This document shows, piece by piece, positions 12,601-24,472 of a stretch of DNA of 64,000 bases (positions are counted from its first letter, which is position 1; each line of letters opens with the position of its first letter). The translations under genes and the position numbers were made by a program. Origin of the DNA: Larus michahellis (taxonomy: Eukaryota > Chordata > Aves > Charadriiformes > Laridae); assembly GCF_964199755.1 (NCBI RefSeq), contig NC_133907.1, positions 3,663,001-3,727,000 on the forward strand, in the 5' to 3' direction. Below the pieces are notes generated by a model, which saw only the letters and a program-made list of their open reading frames with translations, was not told the origin of the DNA and searched no databases.

Positions 12601-14800
12601 ATGGTCTTACATCCCACGATACACGTGGGGTGCATTATTCCGCTCAGTTCATTTACATTCACCTCCACTCCATTTTAATAACCTCATCTGGGTCATGGTG
12701 CCTTTACGGATGTCTGATCAAACGCAGCAGTGTCAGAGCACTCCAGCCTTATCAATGCCACATCCAAAAGGTAAAAACGTGCCTGTCCCAGTGCTGTATG
12801 GCCTTACGAGCTCATCAGCCAGCCCGCTGCCCTCCTTCAGAGCAGACAGCAGCCTTCCCGAGGTGGCACATCACGTCATATTTCTCTATCACAAATTAGA
12901 AGTAAAACCCGCTGCCAGTCGTCTGACTGATGGCAGCTTTCCACTGCGCACAGCAGTATTTGGCAGGGGACACATTCAAAACGATCAATTGGAAACTCTT
13001 CACATAAGAGGTGGGTGAGCTGTGAAGTCTCCTGCCATAGACGCTGTGGATGCTTAAAACACATATGGGTACAAATGGATTAGGATAAATCATCTTCCTG
13101 GGTGGGAGGAGGAAAGGGCAGTAGCCTCTATCCTGTCTCCCCAAAAGAATAATTGGATGCAGTGACAGGACCTGACTGCTGGTGACCAGAGGTTGCCACC
13201 GCTCACCTTGGGCAGCCAGGTCTGGCTATAAGAACTGGATTTTGTGATATTCCCATGTGTCTTACTGAAGACGTTTTATGTAGAAAAGGTTACTGAACCA
13301 GCTAGAAAAAAGAAGGAGATCATGAAAAAAGGGCAAGAACTTTTGACCTTCTAATTTTAAACTTGTAATTTTTTAAAACTCCCATTACCCTGAGATAATA
13401 ACTGGAGAGTTGTTACAGAGCTCAGCTGCTCCGGGACTGAAGCCAGCCAAAGCCAAGACTATCAAAGCAGAAGACCTAAGAGAGGTGGCAATAGCACAGA
13501 CACATCCTTCCTCCCTCCAGAGGGAAAAGAGAGGCAGAGAAGCACAAACCGAGCAGCACCGTAGTGGTACACCCTCAGCAGGTGATGTCCAAGGGATGTC
13601 CAAAAGAAACACTCTTCCCCTCCTTTTGCAGCCGGGTGAATACATCACAGAGAAAAACAGCCTTGTTTTTCAGCAAAGCACAATGTTTTAAAAATTGTTC
13701 TCATCACTATACAAGAACAGAAACAATCTCAATGACTTTTATGCTTTGAAATGGTTCCCCAGCAGCCCAGGGCAATCTGTAAAATTTATCAGAACTGGTG
13801 TGTGAAATCTGTCATTTTCTCTCTGATCCCTGTGAAGTCTTGGATGTTGGGGGGAGGAGGCGCCTAATCAGGCTTTTCGGCATTTCTACACCACTGTCTT
13901 CTACATTCCACATTTGTAATTCCCTAATATTAACTTGCTGAGCTGCACAACAAATTCTCATCACTCTTTGATGAGCAAGTGGAGGATGGCAGAGGTGGAA
14001 GGCAGATTCACTAAGCTCTCTGGTCCGTCAGAATAACAGCAAGGCGAGCAATTTGGCCCTATCTAGCAGATACAGCTGCCTTGTTCGTATGATCAAGGGC
14101 TTGTACAAAGGAAACATGACTGGTATCGTTCCTCTCTTGGATCAAACACACAGGCACCCATTTACCCCCACAGTGGGGTCAAGGTTCAAATTCACACTTT
14201 TACAGCTTTAATAAGATACCTTGACAATTCTGCCATAACATCCCACAAGTGGCCTTTCAAATAACTCTTTTTCTGCTTCCCCCTGATTATAAAGGAAAGA
14301 CACAGAGACAGAAACACCCTGGAACCTGCCAGCATTTTTGTTAGTCTGAGGGGGATGCCTTGTGCCACAGACCATCACAATGGTGGCTCAGCAGCACTAA
14401 AGAGCCTCCCTGTTCACCAAAATTCCCAGTCTGTCTTATTTACAACCTGGAGGCCGAGAGCATGAAACAAATACTGAATTCCTTTGGGAAGAGCTGCTCA
14501 AATTAGGGTGACAGCAGCTCCGGGCACTGCACGTCAGCGTTCCTGGGTAAAGGGCGCAGGTGCTTCCATAGGCCCAGCCTGGGGTGAAGAGGAGGGAGTG
14601 CCCGAAGGGTTAATTCAGGCAGGAAAAGCAAAGCTGTCACAGCTGACATCCCAGCATCTCAGCCCATGCAATCCGAGTAGCTGGCATGACTGCAGCCACG
14701 TTTCCAGCTGCAATTTCACGAGGCACTGTAACCAAGAAGTAATTCAATGCAGCTGCCAAGGTCCCTGGGTATTGATACCAAGTGATTATTCAAGGTTTCC

Positions 14801-14815
14801 ATGCAACAGTTGCAT
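14801..14815. promoter_or_regulatory. Palindrome ATGCAACAGTTGCAT
   Basis: A perfect inverted repeat of seven bases around a central A, with an E-box-like CAGTTG at the centre. It lies in the unique AT-rich stretch upstream of ARFGAP1. It could be a dimeric transcription factor site; the function is unproven. Confidence 0.3.
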
Positions 14816-16225
14816 TTCTCAAATGATATGACAGAAAAAGAGCCAAAAGGGTGAGAGCCGTCTCCAATTTTGGGCAGTGGCTCGGGGCGCTCCCGTTAGA
14901 CGAGCTGCTTCCCCGTTTGCTTAGGAAACATTTTTTCTTCTCAAATAATTAGGAATTTCCCCAAGCCAATTTAACAAGTCTCATGTGATACAGTGGAGAA
15001 GAAATCAGTAACAAGTTTCTTTTAGAGTGTCTTTTGAAGAATATCTACAGCAGCGCGTGCACAAGTGTGCAGTGGCAGGAGCTGGCGTGTATAAGCACTG
15101 CCCCGAGGTAGGTGGTGTGAGAGGCGCCGTCAGAAGCTATTTGAACACACACATACACAAAGCAGAGCTACTTTTCTGCCATGTTTTCGGGGATATTCTT
15201 TCCAGTCCCAGCCAGTGAGAGCTAATATGTATTAAGAAGTCAGCAGTGTCAGGTGCCACCAGGCTGAAGGAGCGTTTTTTACACACATTTACTTTAGAAA
15301 GAATTAATTGCCTTGGAAATAAACCCCTTGAACCCGCCTCCCAAAGTTCAATCCGAATATCCACAGAATAGATACAGGCAGCTCACAGCACTTCCAGGCT
15401 TTTTCCCCCTGCTGGGGCCATGCTAGATGACCACTTTGGTAGCTTTGATTGACAATGACACAAACTGAGATGTGACACACACGTGTATGACATTAACATA
15501 TAATTAAAGCTGCGTGTAGTAATAGCTGCTTGTTAAAGAAAAGCTTTTACTTTTCAGTTTGCTGTTTTAATATCAGGGGCAAGGCTTCCTGCTGTCTCAT
15601 GTGACGACTTTCCAAATTTTGTCACATTCCTGAAATGAAAAACACATGCATGGGCAGAAGGTCTGATGGGGGTCTCTAAATACAAGTAGCTGCTTAAGCT
15701 TTTCTTCAGCTCTAGCTATGAAGTGGGGAAACATAATGAAAGGACGGCTCAGTCACCTGATTGATAGTAGAAATGCACGCATTAACATGCACTCCCAGCT
15801 GCACGGAGGAGTGGGCTGGGTGAGCTCAAATCAGAAGTGAATTTCCTATAAATATGCAGTGGAACGATGGGGGCTGATTACTCTCCTCATCTTGTCGGTG
15901 CTTTGAAGAGCTGGACATGAAATCCGGCGCTGGAGGCTGCGGTGTGTGATCCGTAGCGTAGACGGGACTCCTTGTGTTAGCCGTAGGACTAAACTCCCGC
16001 CTGAGCTCCAGCTTCTCTTGCCTGACCACCAGTAGGGCTGTACTGGTAATTAGATGTAGTTACAGATTTTGCCAGTGTCAAGTTAACTGAGGGAATAGAT
16101 CACAAAAGCCCTTAAACACCGGTTTCTCAGCTGAGAAGGAAGGACAAAGTAATGTTCCCTTGCAAAATCAGAGACAAGTGACTATTTTATTAAGCGCATT
16201 GTGGCATTTCCATAACCTAATGGCA

Positions 16226-16282
16226 ATATTCATTGTGGCTTGGTAAGGTTGCTGTGCTGTGCCTGCCAAACGCAATGAATAT
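16226..16282. promoter_or_regulatory. Inverted SOX/POU-like site pair
   Basis: ATATTCATTG at 16226-16235 is matched in inverse by CAATGAATAT at 16273-16282. Each arm contains an ATTCAT octamer-like half and a CATTG SOX-like half. Between the arms lie a TTGG and a GCCAA, together an NFI-like pair. This arrangement is typical of developmental enhancers. I saw only the motifs; activity is inferred. Confidence 0.3.
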
Positions 16283-18641
16283 CGATAACCCTGAATGCTG
16301 TAATTAATAATAAATAATTTTTATTTAGCATAATAAATAATAATAAAAATCAAACAGGTAGTAACAACTGGGCTGATGTTTCATCCCATGGCAGAAAATA
16401 TTTCACATATTACTTTTCTAATATTTTTTGGTTTGTGACATAACGTTAGTAGGAATCAGCTTCTGTCAGGATTTGCAAAAATAAGAGACCCTCTGAAGGC
16501 ACTCTTAGTTCTCAAGCCCATTAAGTTAAAAATGTGATCGAGTCTTTGGTGGCTCGGGTGACAACCTGCTTACTGTTCACAGGGTGCTACCAGAGCATGC
16601 AACACATGGAAGTACCAAAAAACCCTCCAGAAAAGGGTGTTATCACATTCCTGTCAATTAACGAGACTACTCAGGGAGCTAAAAGGGCTGAGTCTGGGGT
16701 TTTATTATTATTCACGCAGTCATAGTTTCATAAGTCATAAGTAATGACAATGCGGAACTTGAATGGTGACATTTATCATGCAAACAGGTCTATTCCTCGC
16801 TCCTCGCTCTTCAGTTTTATTAAATAGATTTATCTAACAAGGGTTTCTACGTTTCTTTTTGTTCCCCCTCAATTTAAGCACTGTGACACCCTGCACATTA
16901 CTCTGATATAGTGGCTAATCTCAGGTGTGTTGGGAGAGAAAAAGGCAATAAAAATCCACGGCTGCTCAGTCCACGACAAGTGCTGTTAGTACCAAGTATT
17001 GTATTCGGCTCACATAGGTCCTAATAAACAAGTCAAGATAGGGTTTTGTTGTTTCTCTTTTTCCTTTAATATTTGAAGAGTTATGAGGAATCCCTCCCAA
17101 CCCCACGCTCACACTGTCAGCTATTCTAGAAGTGAATTTTTCAGGTATTTTTGTGGAATTTAAACTGAGCGGTAATGCCACTTCATTTATGACAGGGACT
17201 GAAATATTTTATAGCCAAAATCGAGTCTTATTAATAGATTTGAAAGGGCTCAGGAAATCTGTAAAAGAGGAAAAAGTGAAAATGTGTGCTCTTCGGTTTA
17301 AATCCTCTTCCAGAGACCTTTTTTTTTTTTTTACCTAAGAAGTTTCAAAGCCATCATTCACAATCATTAACTTACAAGCAAAATTGCATACTAGGTGGGT
17401 TATCTTAATAAGCTTTCACTTGCTATTAGCCTTCCTCACTGCAATTATGATGCACACATTTAAGAAATCTTTGCAGAATTGGGCTCTAGTTGCTTCCTGT
17501 GCTCTCAAATCGGACTAACCTTTATGTATTTGAGTATTATCCTTTTGTAGCCAAGTAAAATTATTTCTATCTGAAAAATCTCAACATGGAAAACAGCTCA
17601 AAGAGACTGTGCCCGCCTCACATTTTATTATTTCATCCTGTAATTTGTTCCTTATCGTCACATTTCATATGTCCTTGACAGTGGGCATAACAATTATAAC
17701 AATGGCAATTGTGCTAAAAATACTTGTAATTTAGTTTCAAGCTAGAATCAATTCATAGCCAGAGAAAGGGAAGCAGTAGGGAACACAATGCAGGATGCCT
17801 TTGTAAATGTTTCTTGTTGGCATTATCTGTTTATCTTAGAATAGATATTTGTCACACATTGCAGAGATGGGAAGAGAGCTATGCACCCATCCCAAATTCC
17901 GGGAAGGGAGCAAACTGGACTTGCCAGAGAATGGCGTGCGTTTATTCACTTGCTAAGAAAGGCAAATGTTTGTGGCTTCCCTTCATTCCCACTGAAAACC
18001 AGATAGTCCCATCCTGCAGCCTTCACTCATGGAGGCAAATCATTGTACATCATCTTGGTTCAGGGCAAATTGCAATATTATTACTATAGTGAAAATGTAA
18101 GGACTATTTTATGCTTTCTTGGTAATGACAGTTCTGATCCCAGAAAGACAAAGCTGCCCCTGCAAGAGTTTGCTGCGGAGATTGAGTGTGAACACGCATG
18201 TTTGGTAAATTAAGACCACGGGAGGCATCAGTCTCCCAGCCCTGCACCACAACGGACGAAATTGTTGCCCAACACTGCTCCCCTGAGGCTGCGAGCACAA
18301 GCATTGAACGTCCAACGCGCGCCCTTCCAGACCCGCTGCACAACCACCGCCGACACCAATCACGGGCCTATCTACCAATTATACAGAAAAACTAAGATTA
18401 ATATTCTCATTAGGCCTTATAAAACAGCGTCTGTAAAATGGGAACCTCATTGCCCATTAGCTCATGTTTACCAGAAAATAACGGTGCTTATCAGAAGAGA
18501 CCGCTTTCTCCTTAACTGGAAGAGCAAATTATTTAAGCCGAGTTTGCTTTATGTTTCATACCCCTCCTTCAGTCCTTTGTACGCACGCACATTTAAGGGC
18601 CCATTATCTTCTCCTTGATGCAAGGGGGTGATGTATGTAGC

Positions 18642-18655
18642 TACCATTAATGGTA
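18642..18655. promoter_or_regulatory. Homeodomain-type palindrome TACCATTAATGGTA
   Basis: A perfect 14-base palindrome with fused ATTA/TAAT cores, the layout bound by paired-type homeodomain dimers. It sits in non-repetitive sequence about 300 bases left of the CR1 cluster. A regulatory role is inferred. Confidence 0.3.
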
Positions 18656-18954
18656 ATGAAAATGGCTCCTGTTAATCTCCCGTGCTCTGATAGTAAGATA
18701 ATAGCCTCCTTATTAAGTACGAAGGCCAGCCTCGGATTTGCACTGAAAACGAGCAGCATATTGTCTCTGTGGGATTCATATGTAAATGCTAAAGCAGTGC
18801 TCTCTGACTACAGTTGATGATTAAAAAGAAATTAGAGATAGCATAAACATGCCTCCAACCACCACAGAGCCGCTCCGGGCCTTTTTTCCATCCCATCCAC
18901 CCTCACCTTTGGAGAGTAACCTCTGGAGAACAATGGATGGAAATTGTCCTCTCG

Positions 18955-19631
18955 GCAGTGCATGCTTGCAGCCCAGGAGAGCAACTGTATCCTGGGCTGT
19001 GTCAAAAGAAACGTGGCCAGCAGGGTGAGGGAGGTGATTCTGCCCCTCTGCTCCCCTCTGGTGAGACCCCACCTGCAGTGCTGGGTCCAGCTTTGGAGTC
19101 CTCAGCACAAGAAGGACATGGACCTGCTGGAGCAGGGCTAGACGAGGCCACAGAGATGCTGGGAGGGCTGGAGCAGGGCTAGAAGAGGCCACAGAGATGC
19201 TGGGAGGGCTGGAGCCCCTCTGCTGTGAGGACAGGCTGGGAGAGTTGGGGGGGTTCAGCCTGGAGAAGAAGAGACTCCAGGGAGACCTTATAGCGGCCTT
19301 CCAGTACCTGAAGGGGGCCTGTAAGAAAGCTGGGGAGGGACTGTTTGCAAGGGCATGTAGCGACAGGATGAGGATCAATGGTTTTAAACTAGAGCAGGGT
19401 TGATTTAGATTAGACATTAGGAAGGAGTTCGTTACTATGAGGGTGGTGAGACACTGGAACAGGTTGCCCAGAGAGGTGGGGGAGGCCCCATCCCTGGAGA
19501 CACTCAAGGCCAGGCTGGATGAGGCTCTGAGCAACCTGATCTAGTTGAAGATGTCCCTGCTTACTGCAGGGGGTTGGACTAAATGGCCTTTAGAGGTCCC
19601 TTCCAACCCAACACGTTCTATGATTCTATGT
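18955..19631 (+). mobile_element. CR1 LINE, 3' end copy
   Basis: The last part of a CR1 element, sense on the plus strand. It has the end of the reverse-transcriptase ORF region (GTGAGACCCCACCTGCAGTG, TTCAGCCTGGAGAAG), the 3' UTR (GGTTGCCCAGAGAGGTGG) and the tail TTCTATGATTCTATG. The element is 5'-truncated, as usual for CR1, and its reading frame is broken. It carries an internal tandem duplication with a 41-base period (about 19130-19211). It is followed directly by a second CR1 copy. Confidence 0.92.
19130..19211 (+). repeat. Two-copy 41-bp tandem duplication inside CR1
   Basis: The unit starting GAGCAGGGCTAGACGAGGCC at 19130 is repeated from 19171 with one difference (AGAAGAGG instead of AGACGAGG). 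The near identity suggests a local duplication after the CR1 insertion. Confidence 0.8.
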
Positions 19632-20008
19632 TCAGCCTGGAGAAGAGAAGGCTCCGGGGAGACCTTCAAGCCCCTCCTAGTCCCTAAAGGGGCTCCAGGA
19701 AAGCTGGGGAGGGACTCTGGATCAGGAAGGGGAGCCATAGGATGAGGGGGGACGGTTTTAAACTGAAAGAGGGGAGATTTAGATGAAGTTATCAGGAAGA
19801 AATTGTTTGCTGTGAGGGTGGTGAGCCCCTGGCGCAGGCTGCCCAGAGAAGCTGTGGTTGCCCCATCCCTGGAGGGGTTCAAGGCCAGGTTGGACGGGGC
19901 TTGGAGCAACCTGGGCTGGTGGGAGGTGTCCCTGCCCAGGGCAAGGGGGCCGAAACTGGATGATCTTTAAAGTCCCTTCCAACCCAAACTGTTCCATGAT
20001 TCTACGAC
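19632..20008 (+). mobile_element. Second CR1 LINE, 3' end copy, head-to-tail
   Basis: It begins TTCAGCCTGGAGAAGAGAAG, which is internal CR1 sequence, exactly after the ATTCTATG tail of the previous copy. It ends TTCCATGATTCTACGA. It differs clearly from its neighbour (TGAGCCCCTGGCGCAGGCTG against TGAGACACTGGAACAGGTTG), so it is a separate insertion or subfamily rather than a fresh duplicate. It ends about 110 bases before the hairpin at the ARFGAP1 CpG island. Confidence 0.92.
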
Positions 20009-20099
20009 ACCAGGCCTGCAGTTTCAGACCACCCCCCGCCAGCTCAGCTCACAGAAATAACTGACTGAAAAATTTGATATAATACAACTTTATGGGCAA

Positions 20100-20702
20100 C
20101 ATCCTGTCAGAACTGGCTCTGGGGGGGCCGGGGATTCGGCAGAGGCCCGGGGCCGGGGTCCCCCGGCCCCGGGGCCTCTGCCGAATCCCCAGCCCCCGTC
20201 TCCGTTCCCTGCCCGGCCCTCAGCGGGTTAAGGCGGGTTCCCATGATGCCTCACGGCCCTGCAACGTCGCCGGCCGCGGCGGTGGCAGCGACTGCGCCGT
20301 GAGGCGCCGGGCGGGACCGGCGCTGCCGCGTCAGGGACGGCTGGTGCGTTTACCGGTTCCCTTCATCTTCCTCCCCCTTCTTGTTTCCCTTCTTTCGGGG
20401 CGGTTCGTCCCTTCCTTGTCAGACCCAGCCCCGGTTCTTCCCTCTTGGCCTGTCACACAGCACGGTTCCCTGAGGGAAGGTGCCCAGCTGGCGTGGCGGA
20501 GGCCTGAACTTCTCACCGTCGCCTGTCCCCCTCCTCCCATTTTATCTCTTTTTTATTTTTATTTTTTTCTAGAAAGGAGAGACCGGTGCAGTGACCGGGA
20601 ATCGGGCCATGTTCTGAGGGAGGCCTCCAGGACTCGGCTTGTGTCCGGACGCCGCAGGTGTGCCTGAAGAAATCGCCCTCCTCATCCCCTCTGGAGCTCA
20701 GG
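20100..20702 (+). promoter_or_regulatory. ARFGAP1: ARFGAP1 CpG-island promoter and non-coding exon 1
   Basis: A GC- and CpG-rich block precedes the ARFGAP1 coding exons. A good splice donor, CAGG/GTAAGG, ends a probable non-coding first exon at 20702. TTCCCATGATGC at 20238-20249 resembles the ZNF143 core (TTCCCAGAATGC), common in housekeeping promoters. There is no TATA box, which fits a ubiquitous gene. An alternative layout is possible: a T-rich tract followed by TCTAG at 20567-20571 looks like a splice acceptor, with a possible donor near 20343, which would split the 5' UTR in two. The transcription start is not fixed; about 20230-20330 is my estimate. Confidence 0.65.
20122..20197. repeat. 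Long GC-rich hairpin at ARFGAP1 promoter
   Basis: The left arm (about 20123-20157) and right arm (about 20161-20197) are inverse copies, with one missing C and one C/T difference, and only about three bases between them. The centre of each arm holds ATTCGGCAGAGGCC or its complement. It marks the left edge of the CpG island. It could be a real cruciform-forming sequence, a template-switch scar or a foldback artefact. Confidence 0.85.
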
Positions 20703-23700
20703 GTAAGGCGGCTGCGCCTCTGTGTACGCAAAACTGCACGGCTTTAAAAGTATGCAACAGTCTGTGATAGGTATTTGAAAGTGAACTTAGTCTGCTTCAC
20801 GGAGACGGGATCACATTTGGTTCACAGTGTTTTTTTCAGCTGTCGAGGCCTCTGTGGCCTTTCTGCCCTGGGAAGACCCACAGGGAGCCTTCAGGACCAT
20901 GATACCACACAGACCACGTCACCCGCTTCATCGTCATACACTGAATTGCACAGCTCCTCACAGGCTGGCTGTGTGAATTTGCTGCTACATCGGGGGAGCA
21001 AAGTCCTATTACAGCTCATTTCCACTTTCAAGTGCCTTGTGCCGCTTCTGCCTTTTTTGCTTGATTGTAGCAAGTTAAAAATTTCTAACATGGAAACTCC
21101 TATGGTGCATGTCTAGTTTTTGCTCTGGAAACAGATTAGGAAATGAGAGTGTGAGATTGGTCTCAGTGAAGCTGTCTGTTTCCACTTTGGAACCCTTAGT
21201 CCAAAGTATTTATATTGTCCAATGAAAACTTATTCCTAAACTAAACGTTTTCTTTACTGCTCATGTCCATCAGGTCAGAACAATGCATGTTTATTTAAGG
21301 TGTCTGCACAGTTGTTTTTCATTATTTACTTCTGAAACAGCACAGTGGCACAGCACTGTGTCCAGTCAGCTCAGCTTCTGCATGGTAAACAATGAAAATT
21401 TCATAGCTTACAACTTTCTGGGCAAATACAGTTGAAAATAGACTAGGCACCTCTAAAGACATTACCTATTAATAAGCTTAGAGTGTGACTCTTTTTCCTT
21501 GTCCCCTTTTCCTTTATTTCCAAGTGATTTGTTGAGGAAGAGAAAGGTGAGAAGCTGGTGGCCTGAGTTACCTCCTCCTTTTCTTAGATGAAACGGTGTG
21601 GATGAAGCTCTGCCTTCCCATCACACAGATGTGGTTTGGTCAGGGAAGTTGGTGCTTCTGGACTGGGCATGTGTTCAGATTGCTGTTGGCCAAAGTCTTT
21701 TCTTTTAAAAAGTTTTTATAAAAAAAATAAATCAGTTAATGGCAGACCCAAAGGGTATTGCTTCCTCTGTCAGCGTGGAGTTGGAGATCTGAAATTCGTA
21801 TTGTATGTAAATGCTGACATGGTGTGGATATTGGCTGTTGTGGGACGGATGTCTCTTTCTGCTTTATAGAAAATTCCTGGCTCACCTGGAATTGGAATGG
21901 GAAAAAGCTTTCCTGTTCAGCTCCAGCAATGATTGTTTGCCACTGAGGCTGGAAGGCCTTTGCATATAGTCTGCCTCTGTTTGTTATTCCGAATGAAAAC
22001 CTGCTTTAACAGCTTGGGAAAAAGGAGGAAAAAATGGCAGAGGAAGGATAGCAGTAAGGGCAAGCCAAAGAGAGGGACCTTGGAACCTCTTGGTAATGTA
22101 CAAGAAGTCGCTGGGGAAATACAGCCCCAAGGAAGGAGAGTTGGCATGCAGAGAGAATATAACAAAAACATCGAAAAGGAGGGCCTGAAGTATGCACAAT
22201 TGTCTGTCTAGCTATTACTGCTAAGTTATTTACTTAATTTCTGTACTGCAGAAGGAGAATTTTTCCTTATCTTGCAAGTGACAAATAGTGGAATTGAAGA
22301 TGTGGACTTCGATTTGTGTAAATGTGTTTATGGTGTCTGTCTAGGATATGAGCAAACATGTTTTATGTGTAGTGCTATCTCTGTCCTCACATGTGCATGA
22401 GTAAGTTATATAAAATTAAATCATAGAATCATAGAACCATAGGGTTGGAAGGGACCTCTGGAGATCATCTAGTCCAACCGGCCTGCCAGAGCAGGGTCAC
22501 CTTAGAGCAGGTTGCACAGGAACACATCCAAAACGTTGTTACTGGAATGCTATTGGAGAAAGTGTTTCATTATACAAGGGGGCGCTTGGCACACTTTTGT
22601 TTCCCTTTTCTGAAAGTTACACAATTTCCATTTGATTATTGATAAAAATAATTCTGTTTGGTTTTAATTTGATGCAGAATGGCTGGAAGGTTTTACTCAC
22701 CAATAATTGCAGTAACCTTTTCAGTCTAAACCACTTTTTTTTCACAACTTATCTGTTTTTGTCTAATACAAATTAATTAAGATTGAAAGGTAGCATATTC
22801 TAAATGTCAGTGAAGACACTGTCCCTTAAATTACACAGAATTAAGTGCTTGTCAACAGGATGTTTACCAAGGAATAAGTGCTTTAGATAAAAGACAGTGA
22901 GTTCTGCCACAAATCACTTCTGCTTTTAACAGTGATAATACGTAGGTGCAATATTGAGGTTATTTCTTTCTGAATCATGTTGTCTTAGTTAGTGGTGCAT
23001 ATAAGTGTATTTATTGTACTGCTGTGGTTGCGGTTCACAGGAAGGCTGTTCGGCTTTAGAGATGCCTAAGAAATTGACGTCACATTCATACAAATTTAAT
23101 CTTTTCTTACCTGTAGCATTTTTCTTTTTAAAATAGCCTTCCTTTTCTAATTTAAGATATGTTCTCTCTCCATCCCCTACTGGGTTGCGGCAATTGTATG
23201 TAACACTTAATCATTTGCCTTCTAAAATTATTGCAAGATTGTTAATTCTATTGACACTTGTTCACTGTGCTATTTGACTAAACAGTCGTAAGTCTTTAAA
23301 CTATCAAAGACTTGCATAAAGGCATTTCTGCCTCTCAGACCAGTATTTGGTGAAGACATCAACCTGCTATTTTTTTGCTTTGTATCTTGACTGACCAGTA
23401 AACTTGACATTTAGTAGTTGGTGCGGTTTCTGGTCAGCTTGGTGACTTTTGTGTCTTAGAAGCTGGTTTTCTGGAGTATAAATGAAAGGATGGACTGCAA
23501 GTAGAAAGGAAGAAGAGATGTTATTTGTTTAAATTTAATTTAAATATTGTACTACTAAAGTAGTTGGACATGTGAATTCATTTTTCTACCTAAATTGCAG
23601 TCTTCTGCTGCACTCTGCACTGTATTTCTTTTAATCATGAGTGTCTTGTGTACTTTCAGTTTTTCCAGGCTGTGTACTGTGTGTGAGTCACATTTTTTCT

Positions 23701-24408
23701 TCCTTAATGTGAATTTTATCTGTAGCTTGACACTGCTCCCTGCTGCTGCATTTCGTAGTTTGTAAAAATTAGAGTAAGATGATGTGGTTTGCCAGTGAGA
23801 CATGACTGCTGGAATTAGAATTCTATTTTGTGTAAAAGGTCCCAATAATTGCCTTATTTTCTTAGAATTCAATTGGTGAGCAAGCTCAATACTTCTGAAA
23901 AATCACGATTTTTTTGTATCTTCTAGTGAAGTGCTCTTTTAGCAATGTGTTTGACACTCTCTATCTAGTGTAAGAGCTTCTGCTATTTTTTGCTTAGGAC
24001 TGTTTAGTCCTATGCATGTGATCCCGTGTAATCATACATGATTATAAAGCACTTTCAGAAGGGTCACGGGTGGGTCTGGGAGCAGCATCAATAAGAGTCT
24101 GTTTTGATAAAACATGCCATAGAAGAGTTTCCATGTTTATGACTCCCCACCCCCTTTTCAGCTATGGTTGAATTACACCTTTCCAATGAATGAATTAAGA
24201 TGACTAAATCCCCCAAAATGTACAAAGTAAATGGAAGAGTAAGGTTGAGGGTTTTATGGTGTTTTGTTTTCCCCCTGCAATTGATTGTGATTCAGTGATT
24301 TAGACTGCAAGCTCTTTTTCATAGAGGTATGCTTGTAAGGTACTGAACAGCTTACCAATACGAAATCCTTGAATATGACTTAGGTTTTTTGTTTTTCTCC
24401 CTTTATAG
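20703..24408 (+). other. ARFGAP1: ARFGAP1 intron 1
   Basis: The intron runs from the GTAAGG donor to the CTTTATAG acceptor before the start codon. It contains a short minus-strand CR1 scrap at 22419-22532. Otherwise I see AT-rich unique sequence without a recognisable exon. Confidence 0.65.
22419..22532 (-). mobile_element. CR1 LINE 3' fragment
   Basis: The plus strand reads ATCATAGAATCATAGAACCA, then GGTTGGAAGGGACCTCTGGA, the reverse complement of a CR1 tail with the octamer repeated. It lies antisense in ARFGAP1 intron 1. Confidence 0.9.
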
Positions 24409-24472
24409 AATCATGGCAAGTCCAAGAACAAGGAAAGTTCTCAAGGAAGTCCGAGCACAAGATGAGAACAAT
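24409..24472 (+). other. ARFGAP1: ARFGAP1 exon 2 (start codon)
   Basis: The exon has four untranslated bases and then ATG at 24413. It encodes residues 1-20, [20 protein letters not shown]. The acceptor is CTTTATAG and the donor GTGAGA; it ends in phase 0. Confidence 0.95.

Larger units (their letters stand above)
9080..18950. other. Intergenic region between NKAIN4 and ARFGAP1
   Basis: About 10 kb with no recognisable coding exon on either strand. It contains a CR1 scrap at about 9456-9600. The stretch from about 14.6 to 18.8 kb is AT-rich and unusually dense in short palindromes and ATTA/SOX-like sites, which looks more like regulatory DNA than decayed repeat. Between 9.6 and 14.6 kb I see nothing definite. 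The part near 11270-11620 vaguely resembles an old DNA transposon but could not be supported. Confidence 0.6.

Noticed and set aside
18821-19534. 237-residue minus-strand open frame
   Set aside because: Most of it is the antisense of a CR1 3' end; there is no protein domain and the frame depends on repeat sequence.
20092-20667. 191-residue open frame beginning MGNILSELALGG
   Set aside because: It runs through the hairpin, the CpG island and the T-rich tract; it probably begins before the transcription start and resembles no known protein.
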